Shown piece by piece: positions 62,706 to 64,000 of a DNA stretch of 64,000 bases; position 1 is the first letter of the stretch, and each line of letters opens with the position of its first letter. Origin of the DNA: CBDDHT01 sp965228615 (lineage in GTDB: Bacteria > Pseudomonadota > Alphaproteobacteria > Rhizobiales > Methyloligellaceae); contig CBDDHT010000003.1 in the NCBI GenBank assembly GCA_965228615.1, forward strand, positions 1 through 64,000, given 5' to 3'. Below the pieces are notes generated by a model. That model saw only the letters and a list, made by a program, of their open reading frames with translations. It was not told the origin of the DNA and did not search any database. Both the position numbers and the translations under genes were made by a program.

Positions 62706-63131
62706 ATGGACATTTTCCAAATAGGCGACGACAGAGACTTCGTGCTCGGCCGGTACCGGCTTTCGAAGCATCTCAATATCGACGTGGCAACCAATCCGGC
62801 ATTCGGCGGTGACCCTCATGGTCAGATGTCTGTGCTGGACGACATGGTCGAGAAGGAGCAAAGAAGGACTTACGCTAGAATACTGTCACTTCTGGAAACC
62901 AGTCCCTTCCCGTCCGGCCGGGTCCCTCTGTTCATCTGTTTTTGTGGAGATCTGGACTGCGGAGCCCTGACAGTCGACATATCCAGTACCGCCGACACGG
63001 TTCGTTGGTCGGCTTTTGGATCGGGATCGACCTGGGAAGAAGGGCACTATCAGTCCGACCATATGAAACGGACGGGGCCATTCACGTTCGAACGCACTGC
63101 CTACCTCGACGCGCTATCGACCTACCGCTGA
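62706..63131 (+). CDS. Hypothetical soluble protein
   Basis: A 141-residue protein without signal peptide. It is acidic, with a central FICFCGDLDCGALTVDIS segment and conserved Trp/Ser-Gly part (WSAFGSGSTWEEGHY). This layout recalls small immunity-type or DUF-like cytoplasmic proteins, but no family is recognised. It starts 29 bases after the CAP-domain gene and may be cotranscribed with it. Confidence 0.55.
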   Translation: MDIFQIGDDRDFVLGRYRLSKHLNIDVATNPAFGGDPHGQMSVLDDMVEKEQRRTYARILSLLETSPFPSGRVPLFICFCGDLDCGALTVDISSTADTVRWSAFGSGSTWEEGHYQSDHMKRTGPFTFERTAYLDALSTYR

Positions 63132-63194
63132 TATCCATGTTGGTTTCGGCAGCGGATGTCTACTTCGGATCAAATCCAGATTGGAGGAAGTCGA

Positions 63195-63554
63195 ATGAAC
63201 AGAGATGACGTGATCGATTATCTGAAAAAGTGTGATTTGGTCGAATTCGGACATATTGTGTCGACGGTCGTTGGTGAAAGAAAAGATACAGCGTGTTCCG
63301 GTGAACCTGGATTTGATGAGCAAGTTCTGCTTTCCGTGGTCGGCAGGATGGATGAAGATGATGGTAGTAAGAGCGCCTGGGAAATCTCTTTAGTTGCGCA
63401 AGCCGACCCGGATATTTACGACGAAACCTGGAAAATAACCAACGGGGAGCCGTTTTTACAGGCGGGGTTTTGCAACACCTGCAAATTAGAACTTGTTAGC
63501 CATGCAAAAAACGTTATCTGCCCGATATGCAATTCGAAAACGCATGCTACGTAA
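63195..63554 (+). CDS. Small protein with C-terminal zinc ribbon
   Basis: A 119-residue protein. The last 30 residues hold two CxxC knuckles (FCNTCK and ICPICN), a zinc ribbon; the N-terminal 90 residues are acidic and unassigned. GGAGGAAG stands 6 bases before ATG 63195. It is clearly AT-richer than its neighbours (many AAA, GAT, TTT codons), which suggests transfer. It may be a pair with the preceding gene. No family recognised. The next 290 bases show no gene. Confidence 0.55.
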   Translation: MNRDDVIDYLKKCDLVEFGHIVSTVVGERKDTACSGEPGFDEQVLLSVVGRMDEDDGSKSAWEISLVAQADPDIYDETWKITNGEPFLQAGFCNTCKLELVSHAKNVICPICNSKTHAT

Positions 63555-63843
63555 TCAGAAATCAGACAGAATTCTATTGGACGGTCGCCCCACAGGCGAA
63601 AAAGGGAACGATTTCCACAGCAAGTTGGCCAAAGGGCATTCCTGACTGGTTTAGCTGCCGACTTTGTTCGTCCAGATAAGATAAGTTAGCGGTCTCAATT
63701 GGATGAGTTGAGCGTTTGGGTTCCGGCAATAGTTGTGTCCAAGCATGACGGCGGTAGACTGGGAGAGCCGGGAGCGGAAGTCCCACTTATTGGTGCAACT
63801 GCCTCTCTCGTAAGCCTATCCATGATTGTACATCGACCCTTTC

Positions 63844-64000
63844 CTAATCGCCGCAGGCGCCCCAATGCAGAAGCGTTCGATTGACATAATGCGCTTCCCA
63901 CCCGTCCGGCAGATCCAGCGTCAGTGACTGATCGCCCAGAATTGCGAATTCAAATCCCGGCCCGAGGACCATTTGCTTACGCCATGCACTGACCGGACCG
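63844..64000 (-). CDS. 3' end of a gene cut by the window edge
   Basis: The last 51 codons of a gene whose start is outside the window (reading ...AWRKQMVLGPGFEFAILGDQ and ending LLHWGACGD, stop at 63844-63846). Composition is typical of a real protein; the family cannot be named from this piece. Confidence 0.45.
   Translation of the reverse strand, partial: GPVSAWRKQMVLGPGFEFAILGDQSLTLDLPDGWEAHYVNRTLLHWGACGD

Overview
The window looks like chromosomal DNA of an alphaproteobacterium, most likely a Hyphomicrobiales (Rhizobiales) relative. It is moderately GC-rich. Pointers to that group are a GcrA-family regulator, a glycerol ABC transporter operon of the rhizobial glpV/S/T/P/Q/U type, a gatCAB cluster, a short Sel1 protein and DUF4189/DUF4424 secreted proteins. 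No rRNA, tRNA or CRISPR array was seen.

Layout. 1-5 kb: two hypothetical genes, a TerB-like membrane protein, an alpha/beta hydrolase, a truncated IS3-family element and a long hairpin repeat. 5.0-7.6 kb: two phage structural genes (small head protein and portal). 7.8-13.9 kb: an amber-interrupted secreted protein, an RTX calcium-binding protein, a sulfotransferase and a TauE-type permease. 13.9-18.3 kb: a 1445-residue exported TPR-CHAT-Sel1 protein, bracketed by a 96-bp direct repeat of the tauE 3' end. 19-21 kb: a PIN toxin-antitoxin pair bracketed by about 258-bp imperfect direct repeats. 21.2-25.5 kb: three exported proteins in a row (caspase-like protein lacking its catalytic Cys, DUF4424 protein, 727-residue unknown). 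25.6-28.4 kb: a YdjM-type membrane hydrolase and an aldehyde dehydrogenase. 28.7-35 kb: prophage early and packaging genes (terminases, replication protein, GcrA-family regulator, S24 repressor with operators). 35-44.4 kb: exported and membrane proteins, a secreted caspase/beta-propeller protein, GST, quinone reductase and two DMT transporters. 44.5-49.1 kb: a gatC-GNAT-gatA-chorismate mutase-DUF559-gatB cluster. 49.4-55.5 kb: the glycerol ABC transporter operon. 55.6-64 kb: YbaK-type deacylase, DUF4189 protein, acyl-CoA dehydrogenase, an alkylresorcinol-type gene set (type III PKS, ICMT-like methyltransferase, FAD oxidoreductase), a CAP-domain protein and small unknown genes.

Main points. 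The terminase genes (28.7-30.6 kb) and the portal gene (5.5-7.6 kb) lie on the same strand in normal phage order but 21 kb apart, as if one prophage was split by a block of host or accessory DNA. Three accessory modules (CHAT, toxin-antitoxin, type III PKS) each sit between an intact gene 3' end and a second, partial copy of that 3' end. Three exported caspase-fold (clan CD) proteins occur within 28 kb, one of them predicted inactive. The two glycerol-transporter ATPases have complementary motif degeneracy, which predicts one canonical and one degenerate ATP site. All functional calls rest on reading motifs by eye; no database search was run.
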